NCBI GenBank assembly: GCA_002428265.1
Contig: DIUR01000027.1
Location: 1 to 64,000, forward strand
Length of the DNA: 64,000 nt
Reading direction: 5' to 3'
From: Bacteriovoracaceae bacterium UBA6153
Lineage (GTDB): Bacteria; Bdellovibrionota; Bacteriovoracia; Bacteriovoracales; Bacteriovoracaceae
Shown: positions 24,812 to 32,788 of the stretch, piece after piece
Layout: every line of letters starts with the position of its first letter
How positions within the stretch are numbered: the stretch's first letter is position 1
The notes under the pieces: generated by a model
What the model saw: the letters and a program-made list of their open reading frames with translations, nothing else
What the model was told of the DNA's origin: nothing
Databases searched by the model: none
Program-made: the position numbers and the translations under genes

Positions 24812-25624
24812 ATGAGTAAGAAAACCATTTATCAGTACCAAAAAGAGCTGGGCCTCCCAGTTTATATCGTTTTGGACACGCAAAGCTTTGAAAGTGGACT
24901 CGGCGAGTTTATGGCGGCCATGAAATTTAGCAAATTGTCGGAGGCGGAAGAGAAGTCTGCCACGGAAATTATGAAGAAAAATAACGCATCAAGATGTTTA
25001 AATATGTCTGAGGCCAGCCCGAGCGTTTCGCGTCAAATTCAGTCAACGATGGAAAGTGACCGTTATGGCCTAGAAAGTGTGATTCCAAAACCCGGTTATC
25101 AAGTCTACCGTTATAAAGACGTGGGGCTCATGGTTTACTCATTTGGGGTAAAGGCCTGGGAGTTTGGTTGTTATAGCGACTTTGGTTCAAGCAAAGAGCC
25201 TGCAAAAATCCTGGCCGCTCGAATTGTGATTCATAGGTTTTTAAGTTGGGCATTGGTTCACCATGGGATTCTTGGATTGTGGGGAGTCACCGTTGATGAT
25301 GGAATGGTTCTGCAGAAAAACCGAGAGTCAAAAGGCGAAGCAGTATTTGTCGACGTTGTTGGCAATAGAATCCTATCTCTTGATGGAATAAAAAAACTAG
25401 GGCCGAAGTTTAAAGTCTTAAGACTTGATCCTACTCTTCGTGGCCGCAATATTCGCATGACGAATGAAGAGCTTTTAAGTTTCATGTCAGCTCATTGCTC
25501 ATACCTGGATTACACTGGATTATCAGTGCCAGTCAGACAAATGATTCAGACGCTGGCAAAAATGACTGAAGGGCTTGTTCACCCAGAAGAGAGCTTCAGG
25601 CCGCGTACTGATTTATCATTATAG
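24812..25624 (+). CDS. Conserved-looking cytoplasmic protein of unknown function
   Basis: A 270-residue protein with no signal peptide or membrane segment and a good AGAGGA ribosome site. It is a mixed alpha/beta sequence with regions such as MVYSFGVKAWEFGCYSDFG, ALVHHGILGLWGVTVDDGMV and GEAVFVDVVGNRILSLDGIK. It ends with a helix rich in Leu/Met. I do not recognise a family or catalytic motif. It is divergent from rplU and sits 64 nt upstream of lgt. A hairpin in its immediate upstream region suggests dedicated regulation. Confidence 0.65.
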   Translation: MSKKTIYQYQKELGLPVYIVLDTQSFESGLGEFMAAMKFSKLSEAEEKSATEIMKKNNASRCLNMSEASPSVSRQIQSTMESDRYGLESVIPKPGYQVYRYKDVGLMVYSFGVKAWEFGCYSDFGSSKEPAKILAARIVIHRFLSWALVHHGILGLWGVTVDDGMVLQKNRESKGEAVFVDVVGNRILSLDGIKKLGPKFKVLRLDPTLRGRNIRMTNEELLSFMSAHCSYLDYTGLSVPVRQMIQTLAKMTEGLVHPEESFRPRTDLSL

Positions 25625-25688
25625 GTTGTCACGCAAGGCTTAGTTCGTTATCCTTTTTTAAAATTAATTTTAATTCAAGAGATAATGC

Positions 25689-26486
25689 ATGGGCAGTCAC
25701 TACGTTCACAATATAGATCCGGTCATTTTTAGTTTAGGCGAGAGCATTCAGATTCGTTGGTACGGGGTGATGTATGTTATCGGATTTATCATCTCAGGAT
25801 ATCTCCTGAAACTTTTAGTAAAAGATAACTTCTTTAAAGTTACAGAAAACAAAATCGACTCCCTTATCACGACGATGATCGTCTGCATGTTTCTTGGTGC
25901 AAGATTTTTTTATGTCTTCATTTATAACTGGGATTATTACTCGGTAAATATGATGGAGCTTTTAGCAGTGTGGAAAGGTGGATTAAGTTTTCACGGAGCT
26001 CTTGTTGGTCTGTGTGTTGGTGGATATATCTTCGCAAGACAAAATAAAATCCCATGGATTTCAGTCATGGATTCTGTTGCCCTTGCAGGTACGCAAGGAT
26101 TATTTTTTGGTCGTATGGGAAATTTCATCAATGGAGAGTTGTATGGAAGGCCGACAAACTCATGGGTAGGAATTATTTTTCCAAATGGCGGTGGTCTTTA
26201 TCCAAGACACGCTTCTCAGCTTTATGAAGCCATTCTTGAAGGTTTAGTTTTATCAGCAATTCTTTGGTTTATGAAAGGCAAAACAAAAATTTATGGAATG
26301 ATTGGAGCAGTATTCGTTGGTGGATATGGTGTGTTCAGATTTATTGTAGAGTTCTTCCGCGAGCCAGACACACAACTTGGGTATTACTTTGGAATTTTCA
26401 CCATGGGACAAATTCTTTGTTTTCTTATGATTCTTGCCGGTGTCTTTATCTATGTTTATTACAAGAAGAAAAATATCACCATTTAG
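25689..26486 (+). CDS. lgt: Prolipoprotein diacylglyceryl transferase
   Basis: A 265-residue integral inner-membrane enzyme with about seven helices. It has the Lgt hallmarks IRWYGVMYVIGF near the N-terminus, GGLSFHGALVG (catalytic His region) and the signature GRMGNFINGELYGRP. It transfers diacylglycerol from phosphatidylglycerol to the lipobox cysteine of prolipoproteins, the first step in maturing the several lipoproteins in this window. Its 3' end overlaps the convergent secreted-protein gene by 11 nt. Confidence 0.97.
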   Translation: MGSHYVHNIDPVIFSLGESIQIRWYGVMYVIGFIISGYLLKLLVKDNFFKVTENKIDSLITTMIVCMFLGARFFYVFIYNWDYYSVNMMELLAVWKGGLSFHGALVGLCVGGYIFARQNKIPWISVMDSVALAGTQGLFFGRMGNFINGELYGRPTNSWVGIIFPNGGGLYPRHASQLYEAILEGLVLSAILWFMKGKTKIYGMIGAVFVGGYGVFRFIVEFFREPDTQLGYYFGIFTMGQILCFLMILAGVFIYVYYKKKNITI

Positions 26487-27015
26487 GAATAGCGAGATTC
26501 ATTTTTTGATAAAAAGGAATTACTGCTTTGTCTGTGCTGACTACTTCTATGAACATAGGAAAGCATGAGAGAGAGCAAGTGCCATGATAGATAATATTGC
26601 TGCCATCGCGATTCATCCACACGTAAAGCGCGCTTAAGTCTTTTCTTACAAATTTATCCTGCTTCTTATATTTTTTCTGAAGATCAGTGAGTACCAGATC
26701 GTGATTAAAATACTGAGGAAGTCTCACAAACATGCTGGTGATCTTATCGTCTTTTGCTTGTGCAAAAATATCTAGATTATAGTTGGCCTTCTTTAATTTG
26801 AATTTATAAGTTTTAAGATTCCCGGCATCCTCATAAATCTCCGACTGAATTGCTTTGTCGGATTTTATTTTTTCAACACTTGCACCTGGGTAAAATGGTT
26901 CTATAGTGGCAGTCGAAAAGTCATAATTTGGCACCTGAATATCAGCTAAAAGTCCCCCTGATACTCCCCATAAGAGCAACATAAGCAGAAGATATCTGAA
27001 GCCGTGTTGATTCAT
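26476..27015 (-). CDS. Secreted protein of unknown function
   Basis: A 179-residue protein with a signal peptide (MNQHGFRYLLLMLLLWGVSGGLLA, cleavage after Ala24). The mature part is a compact alpha/beta domain. It includes an 80-residue central region (YKFKLKKANYNLDIFAQ...DKITSMFVRLP) and two Cys in HGTCSLSCFP that could form a disulfide. I recognise no family. It converges on lgt with an 11-nt overlap and is divergent from the MltD-like gene. Confidence 0.6.
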   Translation of the reverse strand: MNQHGFRYLLLMLLLWGVSGGLLADIQVPNYDFSTATIEPFYPGASVEKIKSDKAIQSEIYEDAGNLKTYKFKLKKANYNLDIFAQAKDDKITSMFVRLPQYFNHDLVLTDLQKKYKKQDKFVRKDLSALYVWMNRDGSNIIYHGTCSLSCFPMFIEVVSTDKAVIPFYQKMNLAIPKW

Positions 27016-27166
27016 TTGAGTATTTTAAGCGGAGCTTTATTTAATAGCCATACGGGGAAAAAACTTTTTTTTTTGAGCGTTTGAGGTTACACTTTAATCT
27101 GTATCTGTGCTCGGATTCAACAGGAGCGTTGGATCACCTTTGTGACTTCATCAGGATGATATATTT

Positions 27167-28750
27167 ATGAAAAAAAGCCTACTAGTTCGATCAACTACAT
27201 CTAAATTATCCCTCCTCGTGGCTACTTTGATTCTTTCCTCATGTGCGTCTACTTCTTCAACCCCTAATGCCGCTACAGCAACTACAGCTAATGCTCACGT
27301 AAAAGATGGTTTTGCATCTGAGAGTGTTCGTGAAGCTTATTTGCGACTGAAGAAGACTGACTATACTGAGCAAGATAAAAAGATCGACGAAGAGCAGAGT
27401 TCTAAGATTGCTAAAGCGCAGTCAAAATCTATGATTACGGGGGCATCGACTCTTGATGGTCTTGGAAACTATAAAGGTAAAACTTATTACCTTGAAGGCG
27501 CTGAAGAATTAAATCTTGAAAATAATTATTTCGATATCCCCGTTACTTATAACCCTCAGGTTAAAAAATGGATTAGCTATTTCTTAAATAGAGGTAGAGG
27601 TTACTTCGAAAGATATACTGAAAGAGCGGGAAGATATGCACCGATTCTTGGAGCGATCCTAGAAGAGCATGGTCTACCAAGAGATTTAATTTTCTTAGCA
27701 ATGGCCGAGTCTGGATTTAACAACGTTGCAAAGTCTTGGGCGGCAGCCGTTGGTCCTTGGCAGTTCATGCCATACACAGGAAGAATGTATGGACTTGAGC
27801 AGGACTGGTACCGCGATGAAAGACGTGACCCAATTAAAGCTACTGTTGCAGCAGCAAGATACCTAACAAAACTTTACGATGATTTCGGACAATGGGAAGT
27901 GGCTGCAGCTGCTTACAATGCCGGAGAAGGTAAACTTGGTAGAGCGATTAAAAAATATAAGTCAGAAGACTTCTGGCACCTTACAAAAGGTAAATATTTA
28001 AAAGACGAAACTAAAAACTACGTTCCAAAGATTATGGCCCTGGCGATTATCGGAAAGAACTTAAAGTCATTTGGATTCGACGATGTTGAATTTCACGAGC
28101 CACTGGACTTCGATGAAATTAGTGTTCCAGCGGGAACTGACTTGGTTATGCTTGCGGAAAAAATGGGAGTAGAGTTTGAAGAGATTCAACGTCTGAACCC
28201 TGAAGTTCTTCGTTGGTTTACTCCACCGAATATTGCTGAATACCGTTTAAGACTTCCTCCAAGCACTGCAGAGAAATTTGCTGAGTGTTGTGCAAAAACA
28301 GATTTTCTTGCAGTTAATTTCCAGCAATTTGTTGTTCCTAAAAAAGGGATGACTGTTGCTCAAATTTCGAAAAAATTTAAATTGAGAAAAGATTATGTAG
28401 TTGCTTCCCTTAACAACGTTTCTGAAAAAACAAAATTTTCAGCTGGTGATGTTGTTAAGCTTCCTTTCAGAGAAGGAGAGTTAGTTAACTCTTCAAATAA
28501 CCTTTATGCTGATTTATTTGAAAAACCTCGTCGCGAAGTTTTAAAACGTAACAGCCGTGCTTACAGAGCAAAGAGGTATGCAGCAGCTAGAAAAAAGCCA
28601 AAGCGCTATTACACCGTAAAAAAAGGGGAAACACTGTTCACAGTGGCACAAAAACACGGCATCTCCGTAAAACGGTTAATAGCGTCGAACGCTGATTTGA
28701 TTAAAAAATCGAAAAAAGTAAATGCTGGCGTGAAATTAGTTATTAAGTAG
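27167..28750 (+). CDS. mltD: MltD-like membrane-bound lytic murein transglycosylase with LysM domains
   Basis: The 527-residue lipoprotein has signal/lipobox LILSSCAS. An SLT domain lies at ~residues 165-300: catalytic Glu181 in AMAESGFN, AVGPWQFMP, and AAYNAGEGKLGRAI. Two to three LysM-like segments follow, the clearest being YYTVKKGETLFTVAQKHGIS at the C-terminus. It cleaves the MurNAc-GlcNAc bond to 1,6-anhydro products, acting from the outer membrane. The middle C-terminal region is very Lys/Arg-rich (RRAxRAKRYAAARKKPKR-like), unusual for a periplasmic linker and likely peptidoglycan-binding. Size and architecture fit E. coli MltD. Confidence 0.9.
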   Translation: MKKSLLVRSTTSKLSLLVATLILSSCASTSSTPNAATATTANAHVKDGFASESVREAYLRLKKTDYTEQDKKIDEEQSSKIAKAQSKSMITGASTLDGLGNYKGKTYYLEGAEELNLENNYFDIPVTYNPQVKKWISYFLNRGRGYFERYTERAGRYAPILGAILEEHGLPRDLIFLAMAESGFNNVAKSWAAAVGPWQFMPYTGRMYGLEQDWYRDERRDPIKATVAAARYLTKLYDDFGQWEVAAAAYNAGEGKLGRAIKKYKSEDFWHLTKGKYLKDETKNYVPKIMALAIIGKNLKSFGFDDVEFHEPLDFDEISVPAGTDLVMLAEKMGVEFEEIQRLNPEVLRWFTPPNIAEYRLRLPPSTAEKFAECCAKTDFLAVNFQQFVVPKKGMTVAQISKKFKLRKDYVVASLNNVSEKTKFSAGDVVKLPFREGELVNSSNNLYADLFEKPRREVLKRNSRAYRAKRYAAARKKPKRYYTVKKGETLFTVAQKHGISVKRLIASNADLIKKSKKVNAGVKLVIK

Positions 28751-28838
28751 TTTTTGAATTTTTTTTGCTTCTCAGTCTTAATTTCTTTGAAGTACACTTT
28801 GTTTTTTACAAGCCAAAGTGTGCTCTCAAGGAAATATC

Positions 28839-29978
28839 ATGGCCTTCAAAGATCTCCATAAACTCAAAAAAATTAATGTTATTGAAAAAGAAACGATTAA
28901 TGTGCCATACCTGGTCGTTGGGAAAGATATTTTCGCAATTTCTCTTTATAGTGATCTCAAAGCAGCTCACGGCCCAGAAAACGTAAGGCTGTTATCTCAA
29001 GATGAAATTTTAAAGTCTGACCTGCTCCCAAAGGGCCCAAGCTCAATTCGTGGCGAAACAAATCAAAGAATGTTCAAAGATCTTTTTCCTGATGTCACGA
29101 TTACAAAGTGCAATGAAAATGCGCTCTTCTATAAAGATATGACATGGAAGAGTTTTGGTGGAAGAAGTAAGTCTGAAGCACTGAAATATGATGAAGGATT
29201 TTATACAGGCGACAGAATCGATCCAAACTTTGAGGAAATCTTCAAAAGCATTCGCCATGATGAAGAGTTTATTGCTGAAGTTAGCTCTGAAGCTTATCAG
29301 GTGCGAATCAAAGCGATTAGAAAGCTTGAAGAGGGTTATGTTGTTGAATGTATCAATGGAACTGAGTTTCATTGTGAAAAATTATTTTTTGGCCTCTCTC
29401 CTTATCATTATCTTGAGTTCTTCACCGAGAAGTCTCAGTTGTCAGCTTCATTTATAGAATTTTGTGAAAGTACAAAAACTTCATCGGCAGTATTCGTTAA
29501 ATTTGTTTTCGAAGATGCACCACTGTCAGACATTAAGGAAACTCTCTTCATTCCTCTGAGTTATACACATGAATGGGGGCACTTTATTGGTGAGTTTAGG
29601 ACCGTAAATGGTGTGCAGGAAATCGAGTTTATGCATTTTATGGAAGACCATTTAATGTCAGAAGAAGACGTTTCTAGAATAATTAGGCTTCTAAAGAAGA
29701 ATATGGAAAAGATTTTTGATAATTTTTTAAAAATTAAAGTAAGAGAATTCATCTCATTAGAACAAGAAATTGGGTGTCTTAGAATTGACGACACTGGTTT
29801 TCATAAGAGCGTTGAAGAGCAAAAAGACTCGATGAAAAATCTATTTTTCATTGGTATTAATGCTCCGATTACGGAGCAGCAACGCGTCCATGACCAGTTC
29901 GAATATTCTGAAGAGACCTTAAATGGCGTTATGCGTGGTTTAGTTATTCAAACAAACCATACGAAAAAATTTGACTAG
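28839..29978 (+). CDS. Possible degenerate FAD/NAD-binding-fold protein, unknown function
   Basis: The chosen ATG 28839 has AAGGA at a normal distance, giving 379 residues. The N-terminal YLVVGKDIFAISLYSDLKA followed by NVRLLSQDEI has the spacing of a Rossmann beta-alpha-beta but lacks GxGxxG. The C-terminal NLFFIGINAPITEQQRVHDQ...LNGVMRGL resembles the last FAD-contact strand and helix of amine-oxidase-like flavoproteins. I infer a decayed or divergent nucleotide-binding enzyme. No signal peptide is present. It stands between the transglycosylase and the tandem barrels without an obvious operon partner. Confidence 0.5.
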   Translation: MAFKDLHKLKKINVIEKETINVPYLVVGKDIFAISLYSDLKAAHGPENVRLLSQDEILKSDLLPKGPSSIRGETNQRMFKDLFPDVTITKCNENALFYKDMTWKSFGGRSKSEALKYDEGFYTGDRIDPNFEEIFKSIRHDEEFIAEVSSEAYQVRIKAIRKLEEGYVVECINGTEFHCEKLFFGLSPYHYLEFFTEKSQLSASFIEFCESTKTSSAVFVKFVFEDAPLSDIKETLFIPLSYTHEWGHFIGEFRTVNGVQEIEFMHFMEDHLMSEEDVSRIIRLLKKNMEKIFDNFLKIKVREFISLEQEIGCLRIDDTGFHKSVEEQKDSMKNLFFIGINAPITEQQRVHDQFEYSEETLNGVMRGLVIQTNHTKKFD

Positions 29979-30079
29979 GGTATGTTGACAAAAGAATCGA
30001 CTGATCACACCATTTAATGAAAGACGTGATTTAAAGGACAAGTATTTAATACTTAGTTTAACTTCAAGGAGAAGATTGA

Positions 30080-31180
30080 ATGAGAAGGAACGTATTACTA
30101 ATTGCAGGACTTGCAGTATTATCAACAAGCGCATTTGCTTCAAAAGCAAGAATCGAAGCTCTAGGGACAAACTCTAATCTTTACATCAAAGACAACAGAA
30201 ATGTTTTTAGAAACGCTGCTACTATCAATTCAAACAAAAACTACATCGTAACTGAATGGGGTACTCAAGGTACAGCTTCAGGAAACGACGATGCAGCTAC
30301 TCCACGCGCTGAAGGTGGATTTTTCAAAGAAGCAGGATCACTTGCTTACGGTCTATACCTTGGTAACGATGAACAAGCTAAAGCAGCAGTAACTGGTGCT
30401 GGTTTCTTAAGACAAGACAACGCTCTTGATCTTTTCCTTGGTGGTGACGCTGGTCTTCAATGGGGAGCGAGAGTTCACTATGCAAACAGCAAAGATGAGC
30501 CAGGAACAGCTGCAGCTGTTAGAAAAAACACTGCAATTGGTCTAGGTCTTGGTGTTGTTATGGGTGCAGCTGAAGGTTACGCTAACGTAGATCTTTCAGA
30601 CAAATCTGAAGGTGACGGTACAACTGCTTCTAACGAAGCTAAGCAAAAGCCATCATTCACTGTTGGTGGATCATATGTATGGTCTGACTATACTTTCTTC
30701 GCAGAAGTAGCTAACGCGAAAGTTGAAGGAAAAATTGCTGGTGTAACTGAAACAGATAAAGACTTCGCAGTAACTGTTGGTGCAGGTCGCGTAATGGAAA
30801 TCAACCCAACTGCTAGAATTTTTGGTAACGTTGCTTTCGCAATGACTAAAAACGAAACTAACGATGGTGCATCTCCAGCTACAGAAGTAAAAACTACAAA
30901 TACAGCACTTCCTGTAACTTTTGGTTTCGAAACAGACGCAACTTCTTGGTTAGCTCTACGTGGTTCAGTTTCTCAGAACGTTGTTCTAAACAACAACAAA
31001 GTTGAAACTACTGGTGTAGCTGCAACTAAAACAACTAACGCTAACACAACAAATGTTAACGCTGGTGCATCTCTAACTTTCGGAAAACTTGCTCTTGATG
31101 GATCAATCGGAGTTAAAGCTTCTGGAACACTTAACACTGACAACCTACTGTCTAGAGTTGGTGCAACTTACTCTTTCTAA
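30080..31180 (+). CDS. Outer-membrane beta-barrel protein (first of tandem pair)
   Basis: A 366-residue protein with a signal peptide (MRRNVLLIAGLAVLSTSAFA). The mature sequence consists of alternating amphipathic strands separated by Gly/Asn/Thr/Ala turns. The C-terminal residues LLSRVGATYSF give the terminal aromatic BAM-recognition signature. The mature N-terminus has SKARIEALGTNSNLYIKDNRNVFRN, shared in pattern with the next gene. Codon use looks highly biased (many GCT/GTA/AAC, few rare codons), suggesting strong expression. It is preceded by AAGGAG and ends at a strong intrinsic terminator. The role is inferred: porin-like or structural. Confidence 0.75.
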   Translation: MRRNVLLIAGLAVLSTSAFASKARIEALGTNSNLYIKDNRNVFRNAATINSNKNYIVTEWGTQGTASGNDDAATPRAEGGFFKEAGSLAYGLYLGNDEQAKAAVTGAGFLRQDNALDLFLGGDAGLQWGARVHYANSKDEPGTAAAVRKNTAIGLGLGVVMGAAEGYANVDLSDKSEGDGTTASNEAKQKPSFTVGGSYVWSDYTFFAEVANAKVEGKIAGVTETDKDFAVTVGAGRVMEINPTARIFGNVAFAMTKNETNDGASPATEVKTTNTALPVTFGFETDATSWLALRGSVSQNVVLNNNKVETTGVAATKTTNANTTNVNAGASLTFGKLALDGSIGVKASGTLNTDNLLSRVGATYSF

Positions 31181-31197
31181 TTCTTAACGAATTAATC

Positions 31198-31225
31198 GGG
31201 CCCACCCTAGGTGGGCCTTTTTTTT
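31198..31225 (+). terminator. Intrinsic terminator after the first barrel gene
   Basis: GGCCCACC (31199-31206), loop CTA, GGTGGGCC (31210-31217), followed by eight T. It isolates the first barrel transcript from the second. Confidence 0.92.
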
Positions 31226-31268
31226 AGCTTTGTTACACAACAAAATTTGCTTAAAGGGGAATCCTGCA

Positions 31269-32561
31269 ATGAAAAAATTATTATTAATCGGAAGTGCACT
31301 AACACTTATTTCGACATCTGCTCTGGCATCACAAGCAAGACTTCTTGCTCTTGGTATGAAAGAAACTGACAACGAAGGGATGTACCACGTCTCTGACGCT
31401 AGAAATATTTTCTTAAACCCAGCTTATATGAACATTTATAATGACTATGTAACTGCTGAATACGGTAGAGAAGGTGCCTTTATTTCAAAAGATACAACTG
31501 GAGCAACATCGTCTACGACAACTCTAGATAGAGATAATAGACCTAAAGCTCAAGGTGGATTTTTTAAGAAGCAAGGTGATTTCGTTTACGGTCTATATGT
31601 AGGAAATGAGTCTAACACTTCTTCTTTGTTAAGAATTGTTGGTACGTCTGCTACTGCAGCAATTAACTCAGCAGCAGGTCCTTCAAAGATGTTAAACTCT
31701 GCTGATAATCAATTCGACCTATTTTTCGGTGGTGGAAGTGATCTTAAGTGGGGAACAAACGTAACTTTTGCTCATGGAAAAGATGATTCAAGAAAGGCAA
31801 AGGATACAGCTCTTTCATTAAGAACTGGTCTGATTGGATCAGGATGGGATGCTCATTTAAACGTTTCTCTTGCTTCTAAAGCTGAAGCGGTAGATTCAGT
31901 AAATCTTGGTGGTGTAACTGAGGTTTCACATGAGTTCAAAGGGAAGTTAGGACTTCAGCTTGGTGGATCTTATGTTCTTTCAGGGAACAATAGAGTGTTT
32001 GGTTATGTAAAGCACTACGGATGGGAGCAAACAGATAGCTCTACATTGGCAGCAACAACTCCAATTAGCGCGACAGCAGTTCTTGGTGGTCAGAATGGTA
32101 CAGTAAAAGGTGATTTCACTTCTATTTACTTAGGATGGGGAACTCATTACGACATGAACACATCTGATAAGGTTTTCGTTTCACTTGCTGGAAAGAAAAC
32201 TGATATCAATGCAAAATTTGCAACTAAAGGTGAAGTTAGAAACCTAGTTGTTCCTGTGACAATCGGTTACGAAGCAGTTGCTACAGAATGGTTAACTCTT
32301 CGCGGATCAGTAATCCAAAACATTTGGGGACAAAAAGATAACAAAAACTACAACAGCATCAACCCTGTTGGTAGAGGAGTTATTACAAACGCTTTCGGTT
32401 CACAAGGAAAAGGAACAATTGTTGATTCTACAGAAGTTAATGCTGGTGCATCTCTAACTTTCGGAAAGCTAGTTGTTGACGGACTTGTTGGTGTAAAAGC
32501 TACAGGTGCTTTAGCTACAGATACTCTTCTGTCTAGAGCTGCTCTTACTTACAATTTCTAA
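31269..32561 (+). CDS. Outer-membrane beta-barrel protein (second of tandem pair)
   Basis: From ATG 31269 (AAGGGG at 9 nt) the product is 430 residues with signal peptide MKKLLLIGSALTLISTSALA. A longer frame from 31230 would place the start in the terminator region. The mature N-terminus SQARLLALGM...YHVSDARNIFLNPAYMN parallels the upstream protein. Both share WLTLRGSV/WLALRGSV, a VNAGASLTFGKL segment and a C-terminal Phe (ALTYNF). They are therefore ancient tandem paralogues. It is about 65 residues longer than its partner, mostly in putative loops. An intrinsic terminator follows. Confidence 0.77.
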   Translation: MKKLLLIGSALTLISTSALASQARLLALGMKETDNEGMYHVSDARNIFLNPAYMNIYNDYVTAEYGREGAFISKDTTGATSSTTTLDRDNRPKAQGGFFKKQGDFVYGLYVGNESNTSSLLRIVGTSATAAINSAAGPSKMLNSADNQFDLFFGGGSDLKWGTNVTFAHGKDDSRKAKDTALSLRTGLIGSGWDAHLNVSLASKAEAVDSVNLGGVTEVSHEFKGKLGLQLGGSYVLSGNNRVFGYVKHYGWEQTDSSTLAATTPISATAVLGGQNGTVKGDFTSIYLGWGTHYDMNTSDKVFVSLAGKKTDINAKFATKGEVRNLVVPVTIGYEAVATEWLTLRGSVIQNIWGQKDNKNYNSINPVGRGVITNAFGSQGKGTIVDSTEVNAGASLTFGKLVVDGLVGVKATGALATDTLLSRAALTYNF

Positions 32562-32587
32562 TCTTTAATTTTAATTAAAGTTATAAG

Positions 32588-32616
32588 AGGCCGGGATTTA
32601 TTCCCGGCCTTTTTTT
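32588..32616 (+). terminator. Intrinsic terminator after the second barrel gene
   Basis: AGGCCGGGA (32588-32596) pairs with TCCCGGCCT (32602-32610), with a 5-nt loop and a following T-run. Confidence 0.92.
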
Positions 32617-32788
32617 GTCCGCTCTTGAGAGTTTATTGTGCAGTCCCTGATTAATACCTGTCTGTTTTTATTGTTCAAGAGATATTCAATTAGTCATATA
32701 TTAAGAAATCTTAACTCAGTAAAAATTTATTTAACCCGAAGATTGAGCAACTCATTATCAATGAAGTTAATTTTTTAAGGGGGAAAAT

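Noticed and set aside
28765..28986. 73-codon plus-strand frame overlapping the 28839 gene
   Set aside because: It overlaps a longer gene with a good ribosome site and shows no recognisable features.
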